Shown: piece after piece, positions 41,601 through 48,701 of the stretch
How the letters are laid out: every line of letters begins with the position of its first letter
How positions within the stretch are numbered: position 1 is the stretch's first letter
NCBI GenBank assembly: GCA_006503475.1
Contig: RSEH01000086.1
Location: forward strand, 99,025-163,024
Origin: Stentor roeselii
Lineage: Eukaryota > Ciliophora > Heterotrichea > Heterotrichida > Stentoridae
Reading direction: 5' to 3'
DNA: 64,000 nucleotides
Position numbers and translations under genes: made by a program
Notes under the pieces: generated by a model
What the model saw: only the letters and a program-made list of their open reading frames with translations
What the model was told of the DNA's origin: nothing
The model's database searches: none

Positions 41601-42317
41601 CACTCCTTCCATAGTCAAGCAATTAAATGCAGTCCTGGCCTTGGCCAGGACATTCGGAGTGATCAAAATCGACTTCTCAACGCCTCTGACAGTCACTTTC
41701 TTCTTAATCTGATCTGAAGAGTAAAGCTGCCCAGTAGAGTTCCTCCATTTACTCATCAACCCTGAACTGAAACCCAGCAAATGTGACATTTCATGGGCGA
41801 TGTTCGCAAGCCACTCTTCCATCGAGTTATCGCTGAAGTTGGGCACGTTGATTACAACGGTGCCTGCCAAGACGTTTCCTAAAGCGTACTGGTCAGTCTC
41901 ACAAGCCCCTGCATAAGCGACGTAATTGACGTTTTTGAGTTGATTCGTCGTGATGTAGATCAAGACGTCTGTGTTTGAAACGCCTTCAGTTTTGTGCTCT
42001 GATGGCACTTTTACTGCTGATAAACAGGAAGAGGACGAAAGCTTCAAGTTGTCTTGGATTGGGTAGACTCTTAGGCTTGTGGTGAAATAGGAATTCACTT
42101 GTGGAATCAAAGATGATTTGAATTGGTCTTCGAGGGTCTGGTTGTTTAAAGTGAAGTTGTAGTAGTAGTAACTCAGGCGGATTGGGGATAAGGTCGATGA
42201 ACGTGATACCAGATGTCTCGAAGACCTTGGACCGCTTTCTATTGTTGTGTGATCTCCTCCACAGAGCAATGCGCTGATTAGAGGGATCAACAGGTATTGA
42301 AGATGCTTCAGAACCAT
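35691..42317 (-). CDS. Leishmanolysin-like (M8) protease fused to Cys-rich repeats, REJ region, GPS motif and membrane helices
   Basis: 2,208 residues, starting with a signal peptide. The M8 zinc protease motif HEMSH is at residues 175-179, followed downstream by a third His (GSHWDKR) and a Met (IMMND), so the active site looks intact. Residues about 480-990 are furin/EGF-type cysteine repeats (C-x-x-C, about 45 residues each). Then come a REJ-like beta region and a G-protein-coupled-receptor proteolysis site (C-R-C-A-H-L-T-T-F) near residue 1,860. A transmembrane helix follows (about 1,885-1,905), then a charged cytoplasmic stretch and about four further helices near the C-terminus. The C-terminal half resembles the polycystin-1/REJ family. 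It probably acts at the cell surface. A degraded paralog lies at 52-61.6 kb. Confidence 0.9.
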   Translation of the reverse strand: MVLKHLQYLLIPLISALLCGGDHTTIESGPRSSRHLVSRSSTLSPIRLSYYYYNFTLNNQTLEDQFKSSLIPQVNSYFTTSLRVYPIQDNLKLSSSSCLSAVKVPSEHKTEGVSNTDVLIYITTNQLKNVNYVAYAGACETDQYALGNVLAGTVVINVPNFSDNSMEEWLANIAHEMSHLLGFSSGLMSKWRNSTGQLYSSDQIKKKVTVRGVEKSILITPNVLAKARTAFNCLTMEGVELEEAGGDGTAGSHWDKRIMMNDYMTAFIPADGIFSDVSLALFQDTGWYDVDYTLAQSPYFGRNMGCDFLEKKCLINEVPLNSTMWCVNQTKWGCDFFGINKGGCKFSNYSDDLPESMQYFSYSKILGGGDKYMDYCPYNMPLTNGKCRGRGAVSTYVFTNAYEVIGEKSRCFESTLMKKPYKVSSSTTNYAACYEVIACNSTKVTIKIEDSIVYCSFEGENITLSGWNGWFKCPSDRRICSDIPCASYCSARGSCSGQGICSCFSGFGGDICNVTCNANCKECSNTENCTSCLSNYFLKTDRCCPSNCDACNISSYCETCSKGYKLSQGECKSCSSGYYLSEEKCLKCSSHCLSCSESGQCSECEDNYHWIQSQCCYYNCLECNSTSFCLTCDSDLYIDSNGKCQPCPVGTFFSDNTCKSCISNCDVCSDASTCDSCSSSYQKINQMCCPQHCSECNQSSFCFTCNSEYFLNDGSSETPCVKCKENCLTCKNSQSCDECIDSKALPDSKGDCSCISGYFHSNDSKTCTPCYSECETCRSKFICETCKVEGAVAKEDGIGCECPEGFYLDSSCKKCDSECFTCETSTTCLKCRDLDKEVNKSNGICQCKIGMFLISDGSCSPCNENCRICGKDNVCVECRDLNADPGRDCKCKTGYFLDGISCYLCPEDCKECDDFYTCTQCLNQNTYPENNCTCDEESMKISKNICICQTGYNNYQTSSFSCLKCTRWLQKEDLSLVLRSSFFELDIFLNFSLSLSLQNLSFALDQASQKALGLNFEEFKLNSTHFLFQLGQNNLIFNKNLTFNLSLLFANTLECGFEAQGPASLETKNPFGLPSPSSTIKAPKEFGYDCKLSQSFILSGNLSTGGLGKDLSCSWDLSPKLDLPESELKSCSIQVTAKLVTSVSELKVVLTVENYLGRTSSSSAKVKIFQKVEVSVDLFGNNSCSPSKKCLVFVDRISRCNKEKMLTYRWTLMNNTGDNIRKLQETTTLPFLVIYPNTLTPGNWTFKLTVNQDSKEIESFSFNLRVLPEKPKILIDKSQGPVSVFYDFFLNASKSFDPNLLNLEGGVFCEWKCFYQSKSCDFQIDVSDCTVKVLQKYLETGKISQIWLKVTSIKYKTWSETFFQVTLVDLKVPEVKIFEWKTKEIPEKIPLNQPTRFSAVINSTRSFLLKWSTNSIHLSNRVFVDVNPSKLAMIRGNVYSLKLNLIDQNSENLVFFEEFRVNSPPLFGGFSVSPGSGKESLTEFSFIAKDWRDDEEDYPLIYFFSFKSNSGAILLRSSQSNFLLTTLPYLGSPSEATCRVSDSLEDYTEVKTEVKVEKMQDSEVKNYKKQHELIEPPTNIPLILANLLSFTLQRDFYTSGQFTFPDSDTLDDYQEIYDFCLEKIEKFLKFSENTDSFVEITLALLLGLTSNPALKTESNFKSTLAVVLELIEKLSIVGVEKSAGDAILKVLENIYEMDDELVTRKTFILSEIIAVVERVNLLVLKRIKDGQNGIISSERVFCYLFAVESKDFQGFRYKNSEFSVDLPASAFDSSGEGFLLGLMTTHFKLKPATNSSHELVSLSTFNVTGSQRLAVVLNENLILIQIPVNYSYPNNDYGKCSYLNSYSGWDDFGCELQSLYENSVVCRCAHLTTFTYVSESFDEDDGSENHRPKEFTAETLKFPGFLLCLTLFALYNLLLVRIRITKYEKEGKETKNDDLKVEEAKEEPLDEKVNERKEKQHKNTEIATDRKFRYEKILKKKISENPEIVYEEPQFKGDELIIEIPVEKYQDENDLNIGDSLDVSKSNLKYSSNLILDQFHTVHILMSLKKYRNHSYLLSRSFFLFIVSVLFDCLYYDYSYRNTSVDDFEDFLKKNLILFNVITILFSAAVVISVRLFFYFILHVILYKKLKTMKYLALSILFILTFVYFSYLISCFSNGFTRFVNNVWVVCAIFSIVLEISLFDPFSHLFASLAKRIYIKLLRKEEKK

Positions 42318-42969
42318 GAAATATTAGAAGTTTTTATGAATTAGAATTAGAAGAATTTTTAGCATAGTTGATGATGTTTGAGGATATTTTAGAGGATTTG
42401 TGGATTTTTATGGAATGATGGTGTTGGTGAATGGGTTGTTCAATTATGAAGGAGGAGTTTTGATATCTGGATATTTCAAGTTAAATTTTAGGGAAATTTT
42501 TTTGGTTTTTGTGTTTTTTTTACTTTTAGCGATTAAGTAGGCCATGGTTATATTTTTTTCATTTTTTTTCCTTTAGGTGAATAGGTTGAAGAATGGATTG
42601 AAAACTGAAAATTTCGGATTTTCATTGAGTTTGGGAAATTTTTCTTTAAACATCCTGAGTTAATTTGAAAATACTTAATTTGGAATAATTATGAAAATGT
42701 GTGTTGATGGGTTCTTCAAGATAATAAACGAAATTTAACCAACGAGAATTGTAAGACAGCAAATACTTAACAAATGAATTTTTGACTAAAAGCAATCTAG
42801 ATGATTTAAAGTTTGATAATTACTAAAGTTTCAACATAAGTATGAAACAAATAAAAACATTCCTAAACCCTATCGATTTAATCAGGTAGTCTAAAAGATA
42901 AACTGAAAAAAAACTCATTTAAAACCCAAACCTTCTAAATTTGATCAACCTAAATAATTAACATACTAA
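42318..42969. other. Intergenic region between the M8-REJ and phosphate permease genes
   Basis: 652 nt, A+T-rich, with several T-runs and no convincing reading frame on either strand. It must hold the promoter of the M8-REJ gene on its left and the 3' end of the permease gene on its right. No RNA gene or repeat was recognised. Confidence 0.6.
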
Positions 42970-44460
42970 TTATGCATCAAACATCGCATAAAACATTGCC
43001 GCGATGGCTCCAGAAAGAGGAATAGTGATAACCCAAGCTGAAAAGATTTTGATCGAAGTTTTATGTCTCTTCATGAATCCTCTGAATCCAGTCAAAGGAG
43101 GTCCTTGTTCTTCATTGCCATTATCAGCGGGTTCTTCATTAATAATTCTTTGAGAATTCGACCCTTTGGACTTCGAAGAGTCTGAATTTTCCTCTTCGCT
43201 GTTGTCAACGTCTTCTCTTCGAGTTTTTCCAGTTCTTTTAGGTTCGACCATTTCTTTAGTTTCTTTTCCTTCAGGTTCGACAAACCAACGCTCGATGACA
43301 TGTTTTCGAAACTTGCTCATGCCATAAATGGTTCCGACCATAGTGTGGGTTGAGCTGATTGGCAGAGCTAAAGCGCTGAAGCCTAAGACAACGATGGCTG
43401 TTGCGAGTTCAGTCATGACACCACTTGAAGGAGTGATTTCAGTTAAGGAGTCTCCTACTGTCTTGACTACTTTCTTCCCCAGGAAAATAAGTCCTAGGGC
43501 CATGCAGACTCCTCCTATGGCCATGACCCATACGTCCACCTCCCTAGGGTCCCCAGTCAAAGCTTCTTTTCCATCAAGATAAATCGCGATTCCTAAAGCA
43601 AAAGGTCCAGTTCCATGAGAAGCATCATTCGACCCTCTCGCAAAGCTAAACAAAGAAGCACTAAAAATTTCAATATAAGAAAAAAGTTTTTCAGCTCTAG
43701 GATCAGTGTAAGTCCCAACAAACACTCGAGTGTCAGCTCCCGAGTCAATCCTGCGTGCCACATAAGGTACTCCAAAAAGTGCAATAATGATAGAAAAAAA
43801 CGCAGAAATGCAAACCACAGCCAAAGCAGGCTGCCATCTGGGTATCGTCAATGGCAACTGTATTCCTTTAAGAGCAACAAACAATCCAAGAGTCGTGTTG
43901 CAGATGAAGAAAATCAAGGGAATCCATCTTTTCGTCCTTTCATAAGCCTTGTCTCGGTTTCTTAAGAGACTGATGTGAAGCGCGCCGTAGATTATCCACA
44001 CTGCGATAGAGCCTAGCAGTGGTGATAAGAACCAACTTGCAACTATTTTGCCGATTTCCGCCCATTCGATGATATCGCCTCCTCTTGCTGCCATCGCTGC
44101 GAAACAGACTGCTCCAATAATTGAGTGGGTGCTCGATGTGGGAAGACCTAACAATGAAGACCCTACTAGCCAGACTGCAGCCCCGATGACTGAAGCTAAA
44201 ACGACTTTCATCACATCATCTGTATCGGTACCGAACTCCGACAATGAAAAGAGCTTCCCTTGGATAGTCGTTGAAACCATCCTACCGAATAGAACTGACC
44301 CTGCCATCTCTGTGATCGCACCGAGGATCAAAGCTGGCATTAGTGGAATTGACTTAGCTCCGTACGCACTGCCCATAGACTCATCGTTGGAACCCATAGA
44401 AAAGTTCAAAAAAGCACAGAAGATGCAAATTGGGACGAACCACCCTAACACGTCACTCAT
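42970..44460 (-). CDS. PiT-family (SLC20/PHO89-type) phosphate permease
   Basis: About 496 residues. Both inverted PiT signatures are present: GSNDESMGSAYGAKS near the N-terminus and ARGSNDASHGTGPFA in the second half. Multiple transmembrane helices flank a hydrophilic central-to-late loop rich in Lys, Glu and Ser. The family imports inorganic phosphate with sodium or protons across the plasma membrane. I chose the Met at 44460 because TM1 of PiT proteins begins right at the N-terminus (MSDVLGWFVPICIF). The open frame extends upstream to 44607 with a hydrophobic but unfamily-like extension, which may be used if transcription starts further out. One further C-terminal helix is visible. Confidence 0.9.
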   Translation of the reverse strand: MSDVLGWFVPICIFCAFLNFSMGSNDESMGSAYGAKSIPLMPALILGAITEMAGSVLFGRMVSTTIQGKLFSLSEFGTDTDDVMKVVLASVIGAAVWLVGSSLLGLPTSSTHSIIGAVCFAAMAARGGDIIEWAEIGKIVASWFLSPLLGSIAVWIIYGALHISLLRNRDKAYERTKRWIPLIFFICNTTLGLFVALKGIQLPLTIPRWQPALAVVCISAFFSIIIALFGVPYVARRIDSGADTRVFVGTYTDPRAEKLFSYIEIFSASLFSFARGSNDASHGTGPFALGIAIYLDGKEALTGDPREVDVWVMAIGGVCMALGLIFLGKKVVKTVGDSLTEITPSSGVMTELATAIVVLGFSALALPISSTHTMVGTIYGMSKFRKHVIERWFVEPEGKETKEMVEPKRTGKTRREDVDNSEEENSDSSKSKGSNSQRIINEEPADNGNEEQGPPLTGFRGFMKRHKTSIKIFSAWVITIPLSGAIAAMFYAMFDA

Positions 44461-44856
44461 TTTTATATAACTGTGGACCATTAATTTCGCCATTACTTGG
44501 CAAGTTAACGTTTGAAAGCCCGTAATTGATCCAAGAGAGTTACCCAAAAGACCAAGTGACGCAGAACAGAGGCTGTAAAAAACCGAGAAACTTAAGAAAC
44601 TCAGCACTTATTCGAAGGTTTCACCTTCAAATGAAAAAATATGCGAAATGAGCAAGAAATTAAAGAGTAGTGTAGATTCCGCTTATCGTTGCATTCACTG
44701 AGTGGCAGAGTGACGTGGACCAACAAGGCCTTCAGGAACCATGTTGGTGATCTCATAAATTAATGACGTCATGGATGATCGTATAAGACATGAAAAAACC
44801 ATCAAAAGTCTCTAGTCAACAACTGGCACTGCATCTAGCAATGGCCAGGACTCTGG
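44461..44856. other. Upstream region of the phosphate permease gene
   Basis: About 400 nt including the non-family in-frame extension of the permease up to 44607. Beyond that no coding signal was found. It likely contains the permease promoter. Confidence 0.4.
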
Positions 44857-45323
44857 TTATTCAATGCCCTTGACGATGATCATTTCTTTCGATTCAGATT
44901 CACTCCGGGAAGTGATCTCATTGCTTTGATTTTCGGGCCAAGAAGCTGATTTCGAGGATCTTATTGATGATTAAACTGTCTGTATTTCTCTCTTCATCCA
45001 ACATATTAAAAGAAATATTATAACCTGAATGGAAATTAGATTTAATTTCAGCCATATTTTTAGAAGGACTTTTCGCGCATGTTTGGCATGGATCATGAGC
45101 ATGCTTTGTACCGGGAAGACTTGATAAGGAGGAATTTTTCTTAAGGATGCTTATGGATAAAGAGGTCTTTAGAATGTCATTTCAGAAGGTTTTCGGGATT
45201 TTTTAGGGTTTGAGTGTTTTATGCGGCCTGGGAGCACGGTTTGAAGAGAAATTGGGTTTTCGATCAGGTCGATTCCTAAAGATAAGACTCATTTAGGATT
45301 TTAATTGGAGAAGGTATAAACAT
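44857..45323 (-). pseudogene. Broken coding stretch of a small Ser/Lys-rich protein
   Basis: Reading the minus strand from the ATG at 45323 gives protein-like segments in successive frames: MFIPSPIKILNESYL, then GIDLIENPISLQTVLPG, then SLPGTKHAHDPCQTC, then MAEIKSNFHSGYNISF, then WPENQSNEITSRSESES, stopping at 44857. Each switch falls at a short homopolymer (near 45278, 45173, 45060 and 44940) and each is explained by one missing base. Adding them back would give about 155 residues with one CxxC. I do not recognise the family. Either the gene has decayed or the assembly has homopolymer errors here. The longest intact part starting at a Met is 44880-45056 (58 residues). Confidence 0.4.
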
Positions 45324-46262
45324 TTGACTCTATGTTTCTTAGGAAGATGTAATCTTTCTTAAAAACATTTTACGACGACGATCAGCGTTGTTTTCTGAAC
45401 TCTTAGTATAATTTTGATGATTTGAGAGAACGGCGAATCAAATCTCTCCAAGTCCAGATTAACTTAAATATGTATTCTTTTAGATACTCGGAAATTTAAT
45501 TTTTTTAAAATATATGAAGATATTCATAGCTTTCAGCTTTTGATTAGAGACTTCTGCATTTTTAAGCTGAAAGGCTGATTAAAAATTTGTTTCAGCTTAA
45601 TTATTAAAGTTTTTTGATAAAGTATTCACAAACTTTTATGATTCTTGAATAAATGAATAAATCACTATGATAGATAGGTTTATTTTAAAATTTAAACAAG
45701 GAACTTAACTATAAGAAACTGGCGATAAGGTCAACACTTGAGTTTATTATTAAAATTTAAAAAAGATTTACCATGAATAGTTTAAACATTTACTCTACCA
45801 AGAAAGTATTTCAGTAGACCGAGCAAAAGATCCAGATTTTATAAACAATCATAATTTTTGGTATTGAAAATAACTCAAATGATTCAATCAATAAATTTCT
45901 CAAAACTCTAGAAGTACCTGATCTGATAAATCTATCTTTATCGGTTGGGGCTTAAGAAAGAGATCTCAATAAAAGGATCAAAACGAATTTCTTTAAGTAG
46001 ACTAGTCTCGTTATAAAATTGAAATGAAATTCAACAAAATCACCACAAACAAAAGTAAAGCTAGTGAAAATTACTAAGTGAAAAATCAAGACAATTAGGA
46101 AAATTACTATGAATTTATAGTACCTGACAAACTAATAACTAATGAATTCAACTAAAACTTCCTTTAATTTCCATCAGATCTTAAAAACAAAGCACCCGAA
46201 AATCATTTGTATCACAATAAAACCTAAAACCCAAAAAGAACTAAACCAACTCTTTCTATTAC
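45324..46262. other. A+T-rich intergenic region
   Basis: About 940 nt with no supported gene. Frames on both strands are closed every 10-20 codons. It ends at the 3' end of the ubiquitin-domain gene. Confidence 0.5.
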
Positions 46263-47375
46263 TTAAAACAAATCCTTAAGAAACTCCACCTGTATTCTAA
46301 GAATCCTCCATTCAATCTCCTCACCATTCAAAAAAGCAGTATAATCATCCTTTCCAGCATCTCCAGCGCCTTCCCTGACAACTCCATCCATTTGCACTCC
46401 ATAAAACTTGAACTTACAATTAAAGAACCCACATCCTCCAACTCCAGTGAGTTGTTCCTTGCACATAGGGCAAGCAGCTCTATTTCGATCAGTTTGCACA
46501 TTAAAGACTCCAAACCCGTGATTGGAGATGACTTCTCTGATGAAAGCAGGACATTCTGGATTCACACATTCGCCAAGCCAAGACATTCCAGGACTGACAC
46601 ATCTCCAGTCAGGGGCAGTTTTGGAGAATTCCATTTTGACAGCAGTTTCCATTGAATTGAAAGAAAAAGAAGGCGGCATCCCTCCGCCCCTGAGCCTGAG
46701 GACTAGATGAAGGACTGACTCATGAATGATTTCATAAGTGCCGAGATCTTTTTCGTCTTCCAGTTGTTTTCCAGCAAAGATCAGTCGCTGCTGATCGACT
46801 GGAATGCCTTCTAATTCAGCGATATGCTTCTTCAACTTGAGAACTGTATCACTTGGATCAACAAAACAAATGACTTCTTTTCCAGTTAGAGTTTTTACTG
46901 TAATGTGGAAGGACTCGATGACTGGGTATAAGGCTTCTTTGATCAGGTCTATTTCGCTGTCATTGGGAATCTCTGCCATTGAAGAGTCGAGTTGCAAGGT
47001 CTGCTCGTTGAACTTGAAAACGTACTCGTTTATTGGGTAAGATAAGGAATTTCGCCTGCAGGACGAGACAAAAGTTCTGCAGAGGTCTTGCACTTTCTTG
47101 GTGTTGCTTGAGGGAAGGTAAACTTTCAATCTGGCTTCAGGGGTTTTTATGAAGTAACGAGATGTGCTGTCACTTCTTGATGTCACTTGGAAGTACTTGT
47201 CGTTTGAATTCATGATAGAGGGGAGGTTAGTCACTCGCCCATTTCTGTAATATATCTGATCTGGAATGTATATTCCTGATAGACGCTCGATTTCGTCCAC
47301 GAACTGATCGTTGCTTTGGAAGGTCAACTCGTGGGCTCCTCCCTTTAAGGTCAGAAAAGAATAGGATACTTCCAT
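46263..47375 (-). CDS. Ubiquitin-domain protein with divergent N-terminal and Cys-containing C-terminal regions
   Basis: 370 residues. Residues 156-231 are a complete ubiquitin fold ending LRLRGG, followed directly by Gly-Met-Pro-Pro. Core ubiquitin features are kept: [21 protein letters not shown] and HLVLRLRGG. Lys6, Lys11, Lys27 and Lys48 equivalents are present, while positions 29, 33 and 63 are His, Leu and His. The N-terminal 155 residues look like one or two further beta-grasp-like regions without clear identity. The C-terminal part has a W-R-C-V-S-P-G segment and paired cysteines (CVNPEC, CPMCKEQ), suggesting zinc binding. It could act as a ubiquitin-binding or ubiquitin-like adaptor; whether it is cleaved after Gly-Gly is unknown. 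Confidence 0.8.
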   Translation of the reverse strand: MEVSYSFLTLKGGAHELTFQSNDQFVDEIERLSGIYIPDQIYYRNGRVTNLPSIMNSNDKYFQVTSRSDSTSRYFIKTPEARLKVYLPSSNTKKVQDLCRTFVSSCRRNSLSYPINEYVFKFNEQTLQLDSSMAEIPNDSEIDLIKEALYPVIESFHITVKTLTGKEVICFVDPSDTVLKLKKHIAELEGIPVDQQRLIFAGKQLEDEKDLGTYEIIHESVLHLVLRLRGGGMPPSFSFNSMETAVKMEFSKTAPDWRCVSPGMSWLGECVNPECPAFIREVISNHGFGVFNVQTDRNRAACPMCKEQLTGVGGCGFFNCKFKFYGVQMDGVVREGAGDAGKDDYTAFLNGEEIEWRILRIQVEFLKDLF

Positions 47376-47881
47376 TTATATTGATGAGATAATTTGGAAT
47401 ATTAGGTAAGAATAGAAATCGGAGATATTTGAAGTTGATACTTTTACTTGGTTTTTATTAGGGATTTTTTTATTGAAGACAGAATTTTTACTATTTTGGA
47501 TTGCGATGATGTTTTGATTAAAGTAAAGCTAAAGAATTTTGTAAATCTCTGAAATAATCACTGTTTTTAAGTGATCTATTTCAGTTTCTCAAGTGTTTAT
47601 GGTGATGAGTTAGATATAGTGATATTATTTGTTGGTAATTTTAATTATTTCAGCAATTATAAATCTGCACATTAAAATTTAGATTTATTTAAGGAATTTA
47701 TTTTTTTCTGTAGAATGCTATGATTATTTGGAAAATATTTTAATTGTTTGAATCCTAATAAGGTTTTGATTAGATATTTATTCAATGCATTTAAACTAAA
47801 TTTATACTTTTTATTGACGAATTTTAATTGATAACTATTACTTAAAAAATTCCTTAGCATATTTCATTCCATCTAAAATTA
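47376..47881. other. A+T-rich intergenic region
   Basis: About 500 nt upstream of the ubiquitin-domain gene. A 62-codon open frame on the minus strand (47672-47860) has only the Lys/Asn/Phe/Leu composition expected of random A+T-rich DNA, so I do not call it. Confidence 0.5.
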
Positions 47882-48224
47882 ATGTTTCATAATCTTCAAG
47901 AAGCCCTTCTCAGTGAAAACCAACGATTTCTATAAAATTTCATCTTCTTAACTAATCAAGCTCTTAATCTACCAAAACCCTTAAAGACCTTTCTGCAAGC
48001 GAGCTCGCAACACTCTGGACTCTTCCTTAATTTCGATAATGCAATTTCATCACAATCCAAACCTGATGATATTCATCTATTTTCTACCTATATAATCAGA
48101 AAAGGAGATAAAATAATCTTATCATTCAAATCACATATATGACATGTCCAGTAAGTCCATTGAAGATCTTAACAGCGGTGGAGCTTTAAAAAAACTTTTA
48201 GAACTCAATCCTGAACTGAGGTAG
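47882..48224 (+). pseudogene. Broken short coding stretch, family unknown
   Basis: From the ATG at 47882 the frame reads MFHNLQEALLSENQRFL, meets a lone TAA at 47933-47935, and continues open for 67 codons (including QASSQHSGLFLNFDNA) to a TGA at 48138. A second frame starting at 48144 then reads MSSKSIEDLNSGGALKK and ends at a TAG at 48222-48224. Composition is protein-like and richer in G+C than the surroundings. It looks like a decayed gene with one nonsense codon (CAA to TAA would explain it) and one frame change. No GT...AG 15-nt intron spans the TAA. Confidence 0.35.
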
Positions 48225-48701
48225 CTTGAAACTAATTGCAGTGGTTGTAATCGCAAATTTATATGTTAATAATTTAAGAAATCTCTAATTATGGCTGATA
48301 CACATGCAATATAGTGTATCATTACTTAAGGGAGTAAAACTCTAGTTTTATTCATACTAATTTTCAATGGCTATATTAATTTTAGAGTCTAATTAAAAAA
48401 AATATATTACCTGTGTAGTAACATGGAAAGGAGTCTTTTTAGTGTAATTTTCCTGCATTTCTTTAATTATTAAATGGGGTGATTAAAAAATAATAATTTA
48501 CCTTTAATTATTGTTTAGGATATCATATTATTCAAATATAAATGTTAGATTAAATCCACCAGATTTCAATGCTCAACTCTATCAAGTTGTAATTATAAGA
48601 TAATAAGTCACTTGCATTTATATCATACTAATTGTATTAAATCCAATTTTTACTTACTTGCAATTTTCCTTAAATAAGATTATTAAAAAAACTAGCTTTT
48701 C
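48225..48701. other. A+T-rich intergenic region
   Basis: About 480 nt of low-complexity A+T-rich DNA between a broken plus-strand reading stretch and the 3' end of the pseudokinase gene. No feature seen. Confidence 0.5.

Noticed and set aside
43328-44470. Plus-strand open frames of 84, 116 and 140 codons across the phosphate permease
   Set aside because: They are antisense to the strongly conserved PiT frame and have no recognisable domain.
46024-46262. Plus-strand frame beginning MKFNKITTNK that stays protein-like if TAA/TAG are read as Gln
   Set aside because: It contains about five stops in 90 codons, which is ordinary for A+T-rich DNA, and intact genes nearby use TAA and TAG as true stops.
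44461-46262. tRNA, snRNA or snoRNA genes in the large gap
   Set aside because: I looked for TTCGA-type T-arms and box C/D motifs and found only isolated short matches without a foldable partner; a covariance-model scan would decide.
47672-47860. 62-codon minus-strand frame
   Set aside because: Low-complexity Lys/Asn/Leu/Phe composition typical of random A+T-rich DNA, with no domain and no neighbour relation.
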